A DNA stretch of 64,000 bases from Oasisia sp. SBJ-2009 (lineage: Eukaryota > Annelida > Polychaeta > Sabellida > Siboglinidae): positions 2,252,070-2,316,069 of the forward strand of contig OZ024862.1 of assembly GCA_964017155.1 (NCBI GenBank), written 5' to 3'. The first letter of the stretch is position 1, and every line of letters starts with the position of its first letter. A model generated the notes under the pieces. That model was not told where the DNA came from. It saw nothing but the letters and a program-made list of their open reading frames with translations, and ran no database searches. Position numbers and translations under genes: made by a program. Of this stretch, positions 1 through 11,224 are shown piece after piece.

Positions 1-540
1 GACGCGTCACAAGGACACAGTGGTGGCGTTCGCAGAAAGCCTGGTTATACACTAGCCACTGATTGCTCGCAAGATAAACGAGCACTTCCAACTGTCATAT
101 TGTGTACCATGTCGGATGTGTAATGGGTCTATATTTACTCGTCATCTTGTTTTTGTTATATAGGGGACATTTCCTAATTAAAATAAGCAGTGCAATTAAC
201 CACCCCAAGAAGATTATTGTTCGGGCAGTGTTATTTACTGAACATTGCCTCACAACTCTCTCTTGAATAAATGAGCGCCCGCGTAGAGAATAATTCATAT
301 GTGCTTATGTAGAACCGGATCGGTGTTCACCCTACTCTTTTAGGCTAGATATATAATTAGCTAATTAGCACCCGCAATATTTAGACCCTCAACTATTGCT
401 CCCGGCGATATATATTTATAAATATAGTTTTTGACAGTTACCACACAGTGACTTTACAACACTAATTTAACGTGATGTCATTTTGTTGTTTCCTTTAAAG
501 TGTCGAGGTAATTTTTAGGTACTTGGCTTTGTGACATTGA
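1..540. other. Intergenic, no gene seen
   Basis: AT-rich sequence with no exon-like open frame, recognisable repeat or RNA gene. It ends where the GTGA/GTGC tetranucleotide repeat begins. Confidence 0.5.
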
Positions 541-945
541 GTTCACGAGTTCGTGACTGCATGGGTGAGTTCACGAGTGAGGAGTGAATGAATGAATGAG
601 TGAGTGAACGAGTGAGTGCGTGAGTGAGTGCGTGAGTGCGTGAGTGCGTGAGTGTGTAAGGGGGTGAATGAATGAGTGCGTAACTGAGTGAGTGCGTGAG
701 TGCGTAAGTAACTGCGTAAGTGAGAGAGTGAGTGAGTGAGTGAGTGAGTGCGTGAGTGCGTGAGTGCATGAGTGAGTAAGTGAGTGAGTGAGTGAGTGAC
801 TGAGTGAGTGACTGAGTGAGTGAGTGAGTTAGTAAGCGCGTGTATGTGTTTTGGTTTGTTTGTTTGTTGTGTGTTGAGTGTGTTGTGTGTTTGTAGTGCG
901 TGCGTGCGTGCGTGTGTGTGTGCGTGCGTGCGTGCGTATGCATGA
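541..945. repeat. GTGA/GTGC tetranucleotide microsatellite grading into (GT)n/(GCGT)n
   Basis: Interrupted gagt/gcgt/gagc tetramers run from about 557 to 835. GT-rich and GCGT-rich runs follow to about 945. The tract is open in several frames and gives artificial His/Thr/Ser/Leu-rich translations, which is a property of the repeat and not evidence of a gene. Confidence 0.9.
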
Positions 946-1590
946 GTTCGGCGCGGGTGAAGCAAACTGACAACACAAATAATGCAATCCGACCGTGCCG
1001 CACTCGGTCATAGTTGGTCGCTCAAACGTGCTCTATGGATATTGTATCCTTGTATAAATTAAGCGCGGACACAAACCATTAATACGTTGATGAATGTCTT
1101 GGTATTTGGTTTGGTCAAAGGTCCTAATGTGCCATCGAGTGCGTGGCATTAGTACGGTAAATATCACCACAGTTAGTCGTTGCACTTTAGTTGTGAGTGA
1201 TGCCTTTCGTTGACGTTGCATGTTTGACCAAGCGAGTTGAGCTGTTAGACACACAACTGTTCCTCCAACCTTCGTCTGAAACGTTTTATTTGCATTTGTT
1301 GACATTGTTTGTTATCTGAAGAGACACCTTGGTGACAGTATCATCACAGTCGTTTTGTTGTCGAGGTATAAACAGGGAAGATAATTAACTACCAGTAAGC
1401 TGGTGGTCCTACCCTTTAGCCCCATCAATTCATTGTGTTTTGATGATTTATTTGGTTAGCCCTGTTCGAGATGCAACGTCCGATTTGCATTTTCATGATT
1501 GCATAGTAATAATAAATTTGGCAACTGTTCTGAATACATATTCAACAACTCCCATCAACCGCTCTGTTTTCCCGAATGCCTTCTCGAAAA
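946..1590. other. Intergenic, no gene seen
   Basis: No supported exon. A 90-codon minus-strand frame spans 1305-1033 but lacks splice context and any recognisable domain. Confidence 0.4.
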
Positions 1591-1602
1591 CACACACACA
1601 CA

Positions 1603-1695
<93 letters not shown>
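1591..1695. repeat. (CA)n/(CACG)n microsatellite
   Basis: CA dinucleotides flank a central block of CACG/GCAC tetramers. A near twin of the same CA-CACG-CA design lies at 5285-5366. Confidence 0.95.
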
Positions 1696-1697
<2 letters not shown>

Positions 1698-1816
1698 ACA
1701 GGTGTAGCACACTATGTGTCATAATAGGCACAGATCCATAACACACTCGGAAAGAAGAGATGGCATTGACGGTGGTCTGCAAAATATTATGCGTAGGTAG
1801 TATTTAAGCGTAAAGG

Positions 1817-2003
1817 ATCATATGTCCCTTTAACGTACCGTAACAGTCCATACGTCGATCCCTACACCGTACGTTACAGGTCATACGTCCCTATAACGTA
1901 CCGTAACAGTCCATACGTCGATCCCTACACCGTACGTTACAGGTCATACTTCCCTACAATGTACCTTAACACTCCATACGTCGATCCCTAACGGGCAGTA
2001 ACA
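1817..2003. repeat. 63-bp tandem repeat, three copies
   Basis: The block containing taacgtaccg and ccatacgtcgatccctacac recurs at 1831, 1894 and, more diverged, 1957. That is a 63-bp period with about three copies. Each unit itself contains near-inverted pieces (cgtaccgtaac and gtacgttac). No coding potential is seen. Confidence 0.85.
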
Positions 2004-4277
2004 GGCCTACCTTTGGTATGCGTGTCCGATATGCGGGTAACCCAGCGACACATGACCCGGCTTACACTTTAAATAACACTGCCGCAGTGTTCGACATTCT
2101 CAACTAAGTACTGACACCACAAAGTGCCTACACTATTGCATAGGCAGTTAGCGAACACAACGTCTCTTACCTCGGGCAGTGTCAACTAGTTGGACGTCCG
2201 GCGCTCTACCGGCAGAACGGTCTATCTAGTAGTCCTACATATATGTCTCGTTCGTCTGTAGCAACTAAATACACATCCAGACAACTGCGCGACACAAAGC
2301 GAGTTCGAGCGAGCGTAGTTTGTGTACTTTATACCGACCGTCCTGAGCCTGTTTATTCGTGTCACGCGCCGTCGGCATCGCCAAGGACGCGTTGTGCCTA
2401 GCAACGCAGCCATTTCGTACGGCCGCCTGACCGGTAAGCGAGCGACCGGTTACTGAACACCAAAGTAATGAGTGGCCATTCAAGTCCGAGAGAAAGAGAG
2501 GCGGTCGCATTCACGACAAGTGCTATCAATACGTCCGTACATGAGGACCAGTAAGCGGGTGAATGGCGTCAGAATCGACGTGATTTATAAATCCGCGGTA
2601 CACTTATCAGACAGCTGGCGACTCAGCGCCACTGACAAAACGCAATAAATTAATCTTTTATGAGGTAAACTTCAAACGCGTTGGCTTGTACGTGTACCGT
2701 GTACGCGAGTATTTATTGCATTATTCCGTTGACGCATGGTGCATTTATTATTGCATACGTTTTGTTTTATTGAAGCTGTGGCCATTTTCATAATACACCA
2801 CACTAAATTATACTGATATTAATAATTATTGTGACATTATAATATGTTTTAATTATATTGTGTCATTATTGTTTATTATGCGTGTGCTGACGTGTATTTG
2901 TAACGGTTGGTTGGATAAAAAACACCTTTGATTAAGACTGGCGAGCGTTTAATAAATGATACGTGTGGGACGACGTTCCCATGCAAACGAATTAATAAAT
3001 GAAGCTGAACCCACCCACGTGTTCACCGGTCGCAGCATTGCGGCGTCGTTAAACGTTGATATCTGTCTTTGTGCTAATAAACTTCACCAACGAAACAATG
3101 GTTCGATTTATTTGGGAAGTATTCAGCTATTTTTCAATTAACACACAGTCACCGTACGCTATCGTTATGAACCTATCTCGTTAAACCGGGGTTTAATTTT
3201 AATTTGATATGTCATGGTCTGCCATATGACGCTATTATATTTATATATGTATTTTGCGAGTTAATTTTGTTCAGTGATTTCTGACTCCACCTGGTGATTA
3301 ATGACCAGTGTTATTAGCAGTGACGGTAGATGTCACTGCGGGTTGATCAGCGGGACGATTGCGGGATTTGGGGGAGAGTGGGAGAGCAGCTGTTTCCAGT
3401 GGGATGTGAGAAGTTGCTTTAGTGAGTTTAATGACTGCAATTGTATAATATCATTTGATCCATGAGTGCTATAACCTTTGAGCCATTATTGCTCCTTGAT
3501 AATTGTGGACAGTTATTAATACTTACGTAGTTATTGCAGTAGTTTAATTTCCCTTCGTATTCCCACGTGTAAACTCCTGTGATATGAGCTTGTAACTACC
3601 GGGTAATGATGCCACAGCTAACCATTATGATTATCATGTATATTGAACTGTGCAGCAGCTTGCCATGTAGAGTGTATGTTTAACACTGAGGGTGTGGTTC
3701 TGGAAGAGAAGCGGCAAATCGCTGTATTACGTGTTCAATTAAAATTGCCACTACACTGACTAGCCAGTAATCACGTGGGTCTATAAATAGTATTGAGTGT
3801 TGTTTTGGTTAGGTACTAGTAGCATTGTATGTATCGTGAGAGAAAGTGTTTAGGTCACAGCATGGTTGTTGACTTGTGTTGTTGATTATGGACCACAAAT
3901 TAAGACACTGTAGTTTAACATTAATGAGTTTACAAACTGTTGACTTGTACACGTCAGGATATTGGGCATTAGGATAATCATTACGTTTCAGCACTGATGT
4001 AATTAATGTGTACATGGTAGATGTCGCTAGTTTTTATTATGAGTGATCTAGAAACATACTTTTGTTCTGCAGCGTGATTGAATCACTGATGCTTTGAGAG
4101 CAAGAAGCATGATCATGTATTCCTGACGTCTGACTGTGGGCAGTTACATGAGTGATTTTTGTATCTCTGATATTATATTTGGAGAGTTGGTAAATATCTT
4201 AAATTGGTGTTTGATTATTGTTATAAAGGTTGTCATGACAGGGACATAAATTATGGATTCATAATGGGCTTCCACAA
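2004..4277. other. Intergenic; CpG-richer patch at about 2160-2600
   Basis: No gene is supported. The segment 2160-2600 is richer in CpG than its surroundings and could be a promoter or an old mobile element. Short minus-strand frames at 2222-2510 have no recognisable domain. The rest is AT-rich with nothing seen. Confidence 0.4.
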
Positions 4278-4354
4278 ATCCACGTTAGTCGCTAGAGGCG
4301 CTTATACGCTGAGACCGTAGTTGCGTCTCAGCGCCTCCAGCGACTAACGTGGAT
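4278..4354. repeat. 77-bp near-perfect hairpin (inverted repeat)
   Basis: The arm at 4278-4300 (atccacgttagtcgct and on) pairs with 4332-4354 (agcgactaacgtggat at its end), with about one mismatch. An inner arm, cgctgagac at 4307-4315, pairs with gtctcagcg at 4325-4333. A bulge of about 5 nt (TTATA) separates the two stems and a short loop caps them. It may be a small fold-back element or a transcribed hairpin. Confidence 0.8.
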
Positions 4355-4445
4355 GTATTTGCATGTTTTGCTGAACGCTTGTTTAAATCATCCTCAATTA
4401 GCTATTTACCGTGCAGGCGCGTAGCGAGCGAGAGTTTGTATGTTG

Positions 4446-4507
4446 GCATGCCGTATGCGTGGTCAATAGACAGAACAGCATGCCGTATGTTCAATAGACA
4501 GAACAGC
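4446..4507. repeat. Tandem duplication of about 30 bp
   Basis: The words gcatgccgtatg and tcaatagacagaacagc occur twice, starting near 4446 and 4478. They are separated by a four-base difference between copies. Confidence 0.75.
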
Positions 4508-4547
4508 CAAAACAACGCCATCTTAGCACTGAATTCAATCGAACGTC

Positions 4548-4840
4548 CCGCGACGTTTCATCGACTGTAAATGTACATTAATGTAGATATTATACTTTCA
4601 TATTGGCGGATATGTTATACGATATCAATATTTAGCTATGTCTGAAGACGTAGTACTCTCGTGTGATGCATACGGTGAGCTATAGATGATTTGAAACATC
4701 CTTTCCGGTATCGAGCCAGCAAACCTGTCGTCGGGCCACCAGTCGACGTTCCATCGGTTGTAAATGTTCATTAATGTACATATTATACCTTCACATTGAC
4801 GGACATGTCAGACTGTATCCATATTTAGTTATATGTGAGG
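4548..4840. repeat. Diverged 193-bp direct repeat
   Basis: gacgtttcatcgactgtaaatg at 4552 is matched by gacgttccatcggttgtaaatg at 4745. The similarity continues for roughly 90 bases, through the attaatgta..atattatac and atatttag..atgt segments. This is an old local duplication. Confidence 0.7.
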
Positions 4841-5284
4841 CTTCGGAACCATGCGAGTTCAACAGCTGATTGTAGGATGATTTAAACAAGCGTTCCACAA
4901 AATGTTTGGAAAACAGTGCCGCATTTTACACACGTCAAGAATACGTAAAAGACGGCATACAGACCCTAGTTGTGGTACCTCATTATTGTTTGATTGTCAT
5001 ACCAGATGGCTTCAGCGTTAGATGAATATACTTTGAGGTACAATGGCTGTAGTAATTTGATATGGTTATAGTGTGACGGATTGACATAGAAGAGAGGTTT
5101 CTGAATGTATGTCATTCAGAATGTTGTGTTGAAGACACATTGATTGGTTATTTTTATATATATATTGTGACTGCTTTTGGTGTTTACTGTAACACGTGTT
5201 ATTGTTGCAGTGTCTTGTCTTGTTTGTGATGTGAATAAAGAATTATGAAAAGAAGATCCACCTAAGAATTATGAAAAGAAGATC
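4841..5284. other. Intergenic, no gene seen
   Basis: AT-rich sequence ending in a direct duplication of aagaattatgaaaagaagatccac (about 5238 and 5270), just before the CA/CACG microsatellite. No exon was recognised. Confidence 0.4.
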
Positions 5285-5300
5285 CACGCACACACACACA

Positions 5301-5356
<56 letters not shown>

Positions 5357-5366
5357 CACACACACA
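5285..5366. repeat. (CA)n/(CACG)n microsatellite
   Basis: CA repeats flank CACG tetramers, the same internal arrangement as the tract at 1591-1695. Confidence 0.95.
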
Positions 5367-5752
5367 GGAACGGGGGACCGGGGCTAGTTGTTACCAAAAC
5401 AACATATTTTAGGTTTGCGTGTAGGTTTCTCGAAACTTTTGTTACGCCAAAGGATCCCCACATATCTCCCGCAGATAACTGGTGCATAGTTAAATGGCCT
5501 GGCTTATTATATATTTGTGGCATAATGAGTTATATCATGTGTCCTAAAGTGTTACAAGTTACCCTAGTACGGTACTATCTCTTTTCTTTTAAAATGGCGT
5601 GACTTTATGGCGTCTGGACGGATTCATGTGACATTACACATGACATGCTCAAATCAGTTGATGAACATCCTGTCGTCTTGCAGAATAATTTGCAGTTTTG
5701 TCTACATGCACTCTGTTATTACTTACCCGTGTAACAACTAGCCCCGGTCTGG

Positions 5753-5754
<2 letters not shown>
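5367..5754. other. Intergenic, no gene seen
   Basis: Unique sequence between two simple repeats. No coding exon is supported on either strand. Confidence 0.4.

Positions 5755-5844
<90 letters not shown>
5755..5844. repeat. (AT)45 microsatellite at the 3' end of a LINE
   Basis: A pure AT run. On the minus strand it follows (GATGAT)n, the tail of the retrotransposon fragment, so it may have grown from that tail. Confidence 0.95.
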
Positions 5845-5846
<2 letters not shown>

Positions 5847-7858
5847 TCATCATCATCGTGCTGTCGGTCGCGAAGCGACAAAGACTGCTTCCCTTAACTG
5901 TTGCTCTCCATTTGTCTCTCTGCTGTGAGAGTGATGTCCATGAGTCGATCTTTATGTCTCTCAGCTTCAGGTTTCTCTTGATGGTATCCTTGAACCGGAG
6001 ACGAGGGCGCCCTCTCTTTCTCTGACCAGAAGACAGCTGAGAGTAGAGAACCTGCTTCGGTAGCCTGTCTGTTGACATCCTCATGAGGTGTCCAGTCCAC
6101 CGGAGATTCTTTCTGATCAGAAGATCTTCCATAGATGGCAGCCCTGTTCGTTCTATTATTTCTTTTTTGTCACTTTGTCCATCCAGGTTATCCTCATGAT
6201 CGAACGCAGATGTCGCATCATGAAGGCATGCAGCTTTTTCACCTGTCGTCTGTACACTGTCCAGGCCTCAGCTCCGTATAGGACAGCACGATTGCACGGT
6301 ATATATTGCCTTTAACCCGCACGACCACATGATGGTTGTTCCAGAGTCTCTGGCGTAGTCGGCCAAAAGATGCACTAGCCTTGGCCATCCTCCTCTGAAC
6401 AGAGTTCAGCTTGTTTCCTTCAACCGTGATATCCTCCTCTCGGGTTCTTGTAGAGTTGGATTGGTACAGCACCTCGGTCTTCTTGATGTTAATCTTCAGG
6501 CCGAACTTCTTTGACGCATCGGAGAAAGCATCCACTATTTTCTGCATCTCTTCAGCAGAGTGTGCAACCAGTGCACTGTCATCTGCGAATAGCAGCTCTC
6601 TCATCAGTATCCGAGTAGTCTTGGTCTTTGCTCTGAAGTGTGCGACATTGAATAGGTCAGCGCTCTGTCTGAACTGTATGTAGATGCCATCCCCCATGTC
6701 TCGGAAAGCCTCGTCGAGCATTGCTGATAGGAAGATGGAGAAGAGCGTGGGGGCCAGTACACAACCTTGCTTGACCCCATTTGTGACACTGAACGATTCC
6801 GAGACTTCTCCGCCAACACTAACATTCGCCATCATTCCGGTATGTAGTGTCTCGATCATTGTTGTGAACTTCTCTGGGCAGCCATACTTCCTCAGTAGCT
6901 GCCATAGCCCGGTCCTCCCAACTGTATCGAACGCCTTGCTGAAGTCGACAAATACCATGTACAGTGGTCGGTCCTCTCAATGCTCTTTTCTTGTAGTTGT
7001 CGGAGACAAAATATCATATCCACGGTGCTCCGGTTACCTCTGAAGTCACATTGTGTCTCGGGAACTACCTCTGGTGTTATGTGGGTATATAGTCTGTTAA
7101 GGAGGATCCTGGCGAAGATCTTGCCTGCTATAGAAAGAAGAGAGATTCCTCTATAGTTCCCACAGTCTGTTCGATCACCTTTCTTGTAGATGGTTACAAT
7201 GCTGGCATCCTTCCATGCTTGTGGTACAGAACCCACCTCCCAGGCATTGGTGATTAGTTGGTGCAGTCTGCTGAACAGATTGTCTCCTCCATGCTTCCAT
7301 ACTTCTGCAGGAATTCCATCTCCTCCAGGTGCTTTGCCATCTTTCAGGCCGGCGATTGCTCTAGCCATCTCATCCATAGTTGGAATCTCGTCGAGGCTTG
7401 TCTTGATAATGCGCTGCGGGATGTTGTCCAGAGCTTCGTGATCTATGTCGCCAGGGACGTTGAGTAGCTTCTGGAAGTGTTCACTCCATCTTGCCACAAC
7501 TCTCTTGCTGTCAGAGAAGGTCTCCATTCCATCTGTTGATTTCAGTTGAACAGGTTCCTTCTTTTTGGGTCCCCACACTTCCTTCAGTCCATTGTAGAAG
7601 CCCTTCATGTTGTTACTGTCAGCAGCTCTCTGCAGCTCCACTGCCTTCCTTTCCCACGAGTCTGACTTCAGTGCACGCGTGTGTCTTTGTAGCAATCTGC
7701 AGGCATCTTTGTATGCTGCAGTGGTGGACCTAGTGCTCCTGGTGTGCTACACTCTCTGGTGGGCTTGGTCTCTTCTGCTCATAAGATTCTGTAGTTCCTG
7801 ATCGTTGGCGTCGAACCAGTCCTGGTGTTTTCTGTCTGGCTTGAACTCCTTCGTCAAT
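5845..7858 (-). mobile_element. 5'-truncated, frame-broken non-LTR retrotransposon (LINE) with reverse transcriptase
   Basis: Read on the minus strand, this is the C-terminal half of a LINE ORF2-like polyprotein. In order it shows a linker ending near KDGKAPGGDGIPAEVWK, the fingers/palm motif YRGISLLSIAGK, VFVDFSKAFDTV, GVKQGCVLAP, the catalytic FADD box at about 6590, and a C-terminal segment with LRWTGHLMRM. Frameshifts or stops break it near 7750, 6960 and 6250, so it cannot make a full protein. The endonuclease half is missing. The 3' end is (TGA)n-like followed by AT dinucleotides. Short tandem tails occur in RTE-like clades, but the clade assignment is inference. No target-site duplication could be defined because both flanks are AT tracts. 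Confidence 0.92.
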
Positions 7859-7872
7859 AGGAGTTCAAGCCA

Positions 7873-7875
<3 letters not shown>
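7834..7875. repeat. 17-bp perfect inverted repeat at the truncated LINE end
   Basis: gtctggcttgaactcct at 7834-7850 is repeated in inverse orientation at 7859-7875, around an 8-bp spacer. The inner copy is LINE coding sequence and the outer copy abuts the AT tract. This is a fold-back scar at the 5' truncation point. Confidence 0.9.

Positions 7876-8853
<978 letters not shown>

Positions 8854-8901
<48 letters not shown>
8854..8901. repeat. (AT)n microsatellite
   Basis: An AT run that continues the tract interrupted by the hAT-like element. Confidence 0.95.
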
Positions 8902-8904
<3 letters not shown>

Positions 8905-10304
8905 TGAAACACATACATATGTTATATTTACCTGTTTTTCCTGTTTTTCTTCTTCTTCTTTGCCATCGCGCTAGAATAGACTCAGCGACGACGACCTAAA
9001 CGAATGAAGACAAAGATAAACGGATGCGATACTTGCCTACTTACAAATGTGTAAAATACTACAGTGATATATGACACTATTCTTGCAAGCAAACGATGGA
9101 CCATTTCTCTCAGGGGAGACGATAATGGCTTTTTGGTCTCGTTTCAGAAAATCGTTGAAACAAAAATTTTGATATCTCAGATATGTTCTTCCTCTAAGCG
9201 ACTCGACGGCCAGCAAATGTTTAGCGTCATTCTGGGACATCACGTGTAAGACGGGTTATACTAATGTTGGCCACTTTTCACTCTTGGAATACGTTTTGCA
9301 CACGTGATTCATATACTTTAAATTTGATGCGATCAGTGAATCATTTGTTTGACGGGACACGTCTAGACATATTCCAAGCAGTCAAATGTGACTTCAACTC
9401 CAGAAAACGCTTGGCTGACATAGCGGAATCGAGGATGATGATCTTGTAAAAAAAATTGCCATAGTCAAAATGTATATATCAAATATTGGTCAACCTGTAA
9501 GAATGCGGGATGACGCTAAAGAAAGTCGAACATTCCCACCAAGCTCAACAGTCAGCTGTTACGTGATGAACACCGGCTACGTGGTCTTCTGGTGTAACTG
9601 AATAGTAACGTTTCCCGTAAGTCAACAACCACTCAAGCACCGTATCATTGCCCTGGGGGACAACTGCGGACTCGAACGCCATGGCCGAGAAACGCCATGA
9701 TCGCAATGACTGCGATCGGCGATCAGGCCTATCCAGCCGCCATGCTTCTGCTGATGACGCAGACGCGTGACGTCAGTCAGACGCGTCGTGGCACGTCATA
9801 ATAACGCGACCGTACGTTTTGCGTTGCCGGTGTAGCAATGCGGGGCTTTCGTGAGCTTTGTGTGCGGTCTCTTCATTTGCCACTCTCCAAACACCTAACT
9901 AGTTCCAACTTCTAAAATACTCCTAGAGAGAGCTTGCGATCAGAAGAGAGCTGCTGCTTGGATGTTATGCTAACACTCCCTACATGAGTTAGGGGTTCAG
10001 GGTAATTTCTGGAAGCAACAACGTCCGAATAGGATTTTAGTTCTGTGACTAGGGGCTTAACTTTGTTTTCAGTTCTCTTTTATAGTCTTCAGGGGTGAAC
10101 TAAACCGTCCATGTTTTGAAACTGCTGTAGGAGAGTGTTCTCAGTTTTGTGCCATGCTTCCAAGGACGACCCAGCATTACTCATTCATAAAAACAACTTG
10201 TTAGGCCTACATTAAAGGTAGTGATGGGAACGTTTAACTGATCATTTCCGATTCCGATTTTATACTATAAAATTATAAATTACATTGTACACGTACAGCC
10301 AAAA
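8902..10304. other. Intergenic; CpG-rich patch with a cAMP-response-like site
   Basis: Most of the stretch shows nothing recognisable. From about 9650 to 9850 CpG density rises sharply, and the palindrome TGACGTCA (a CRE core) occurs near 9768. This could be a promoter or enhancer for a gene whose exons were not identified. Confidence 0.4.
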
Positions 10305-10416
10305 CTACAAAAGCATGCACAGCGATTGTAGCCTAGATCTGGCGCCGTCAGGCAAGGCAGACGTAGGGGTTTGGATGTAGAGGACCTTTCGAACAAACGA
10401 ACGACAACGCAAACCA

Positions 10417-10508
10417 GATACCGAAATTATGATGGTCGCCGCCAAACCTTTTTCACTGGAGTTGAACTGTTTTAACAGCACCTCCCCGTCTTCCACTGTT
10501 GTGCTCAT
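10417..10508 (-). CDS. Possible first coding exon of an unidentified gene (minus strand)
   Basis: ATG at 10508-10506 opens MSTTVEDGEVLLKQFN and continues to a GTATCT donor-like site near 10417. It lies head to head with another ATG-led, donor-ended frame at 10642. The amino-acid composition looks like a real N-terminus. No downstream exon was found and the product is not recognised, so this is a candidate only. Confidence 0.25.
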
Positions 10509-10641
10509 GTCACCGAATTGCAGGTTTGAACTATGCTGGGCTGGCTAGCCTTAGGTCACTTAGGCCGTGTCTACGCAAACGTAGATTTTATCAACCGTTT
10601 TCTATACAGATAGGCTGTAGAATTTATCAATTTAAGTGAAC

Positions 10642-10809
10642 ATGGAACAATGTGGACTGAATAAAATTTTACAATTGTTTGAAACTGATTCAAGAGGATT
10701 CGAAGTAGAATTCTCCCGGTTGAATGCTCGCTACGCTACCGCCACACCAGCGCGCTTGCATACGACAAACGGTGGCGCCACATCACGGAGATTGAATAAT
10801 CAAACTAAT
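10642..10809 (+). CDS. Possible first coding exon of an unidentified gene (plus strand)
   Basis: ATG at 10642 opens MEQCGLNKILQLFETDSR and runs 56 codons to AAT followed by a strong GTGAGC donor at 10810. No partner exon was identified before SZRD1, so the frame may be chance, a small unknown gene, or part of an unrecognised element. Confidence 0.25.
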
Positions 10810-11140
10810 GTGAGCAGATAATAACAAATAATATGTTTTAGGGATGATGAGGCTAGGGGATGAGTGTATTTTGGCTAACACTATAGTGCACCGGTCGAAT
10901 AGCTATTTTCTACTTGTTTGACTAAACTGATTTTGTGTCATCAGTTATTAAATTGTCATTTTTTATGTGTTTACTAGGGCATTGTATGCATGCAGGGCGG
11001 TCTATATATTACAGACCAAGGCACAATTTGCATGATAAAAGTTCGCAATTTGGCGAATTTTGCTAACCACAAATGGGGGACTACTGGTTTCTATGGGGAT
11101 GAGTAATTAAATAACTATTCCCCAGGGTCGAAACGTGAGC

Positions 11141-11224
11141 GAATGCTTGGTGGCGCCATCTAGGAAGAATTATGACGCGCCTGTGGTGGCGTTCGGCGGG
11201 TAGAGTGGGAATCGACGTTCAAGC
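11141..11224 (+). promoter_or_regulatory. CpG-rich 5' region of SZRD1 with CTCF-like core
   Basis: CpG density is raised immediately before the SZRD1 start. GGCGCCATCTAGG at 11151-11166 resembles the reverse of the animal CTCF core (YGCCMYCTRSTGG), matching its first ten positions. No TATA box is evident. Confidence 0.4.

Noticed and set aside
543..1003. His/Thr/Ser-rich frames
   Set aside because: Artefact of the GTGA/GTGC tetranucleotide repeat.
2222..2510. Minus-strand frames in the CpG-richer patch
   Set aside because: No domain, no splice signals and two overlapping frames; not enough to call a gene.
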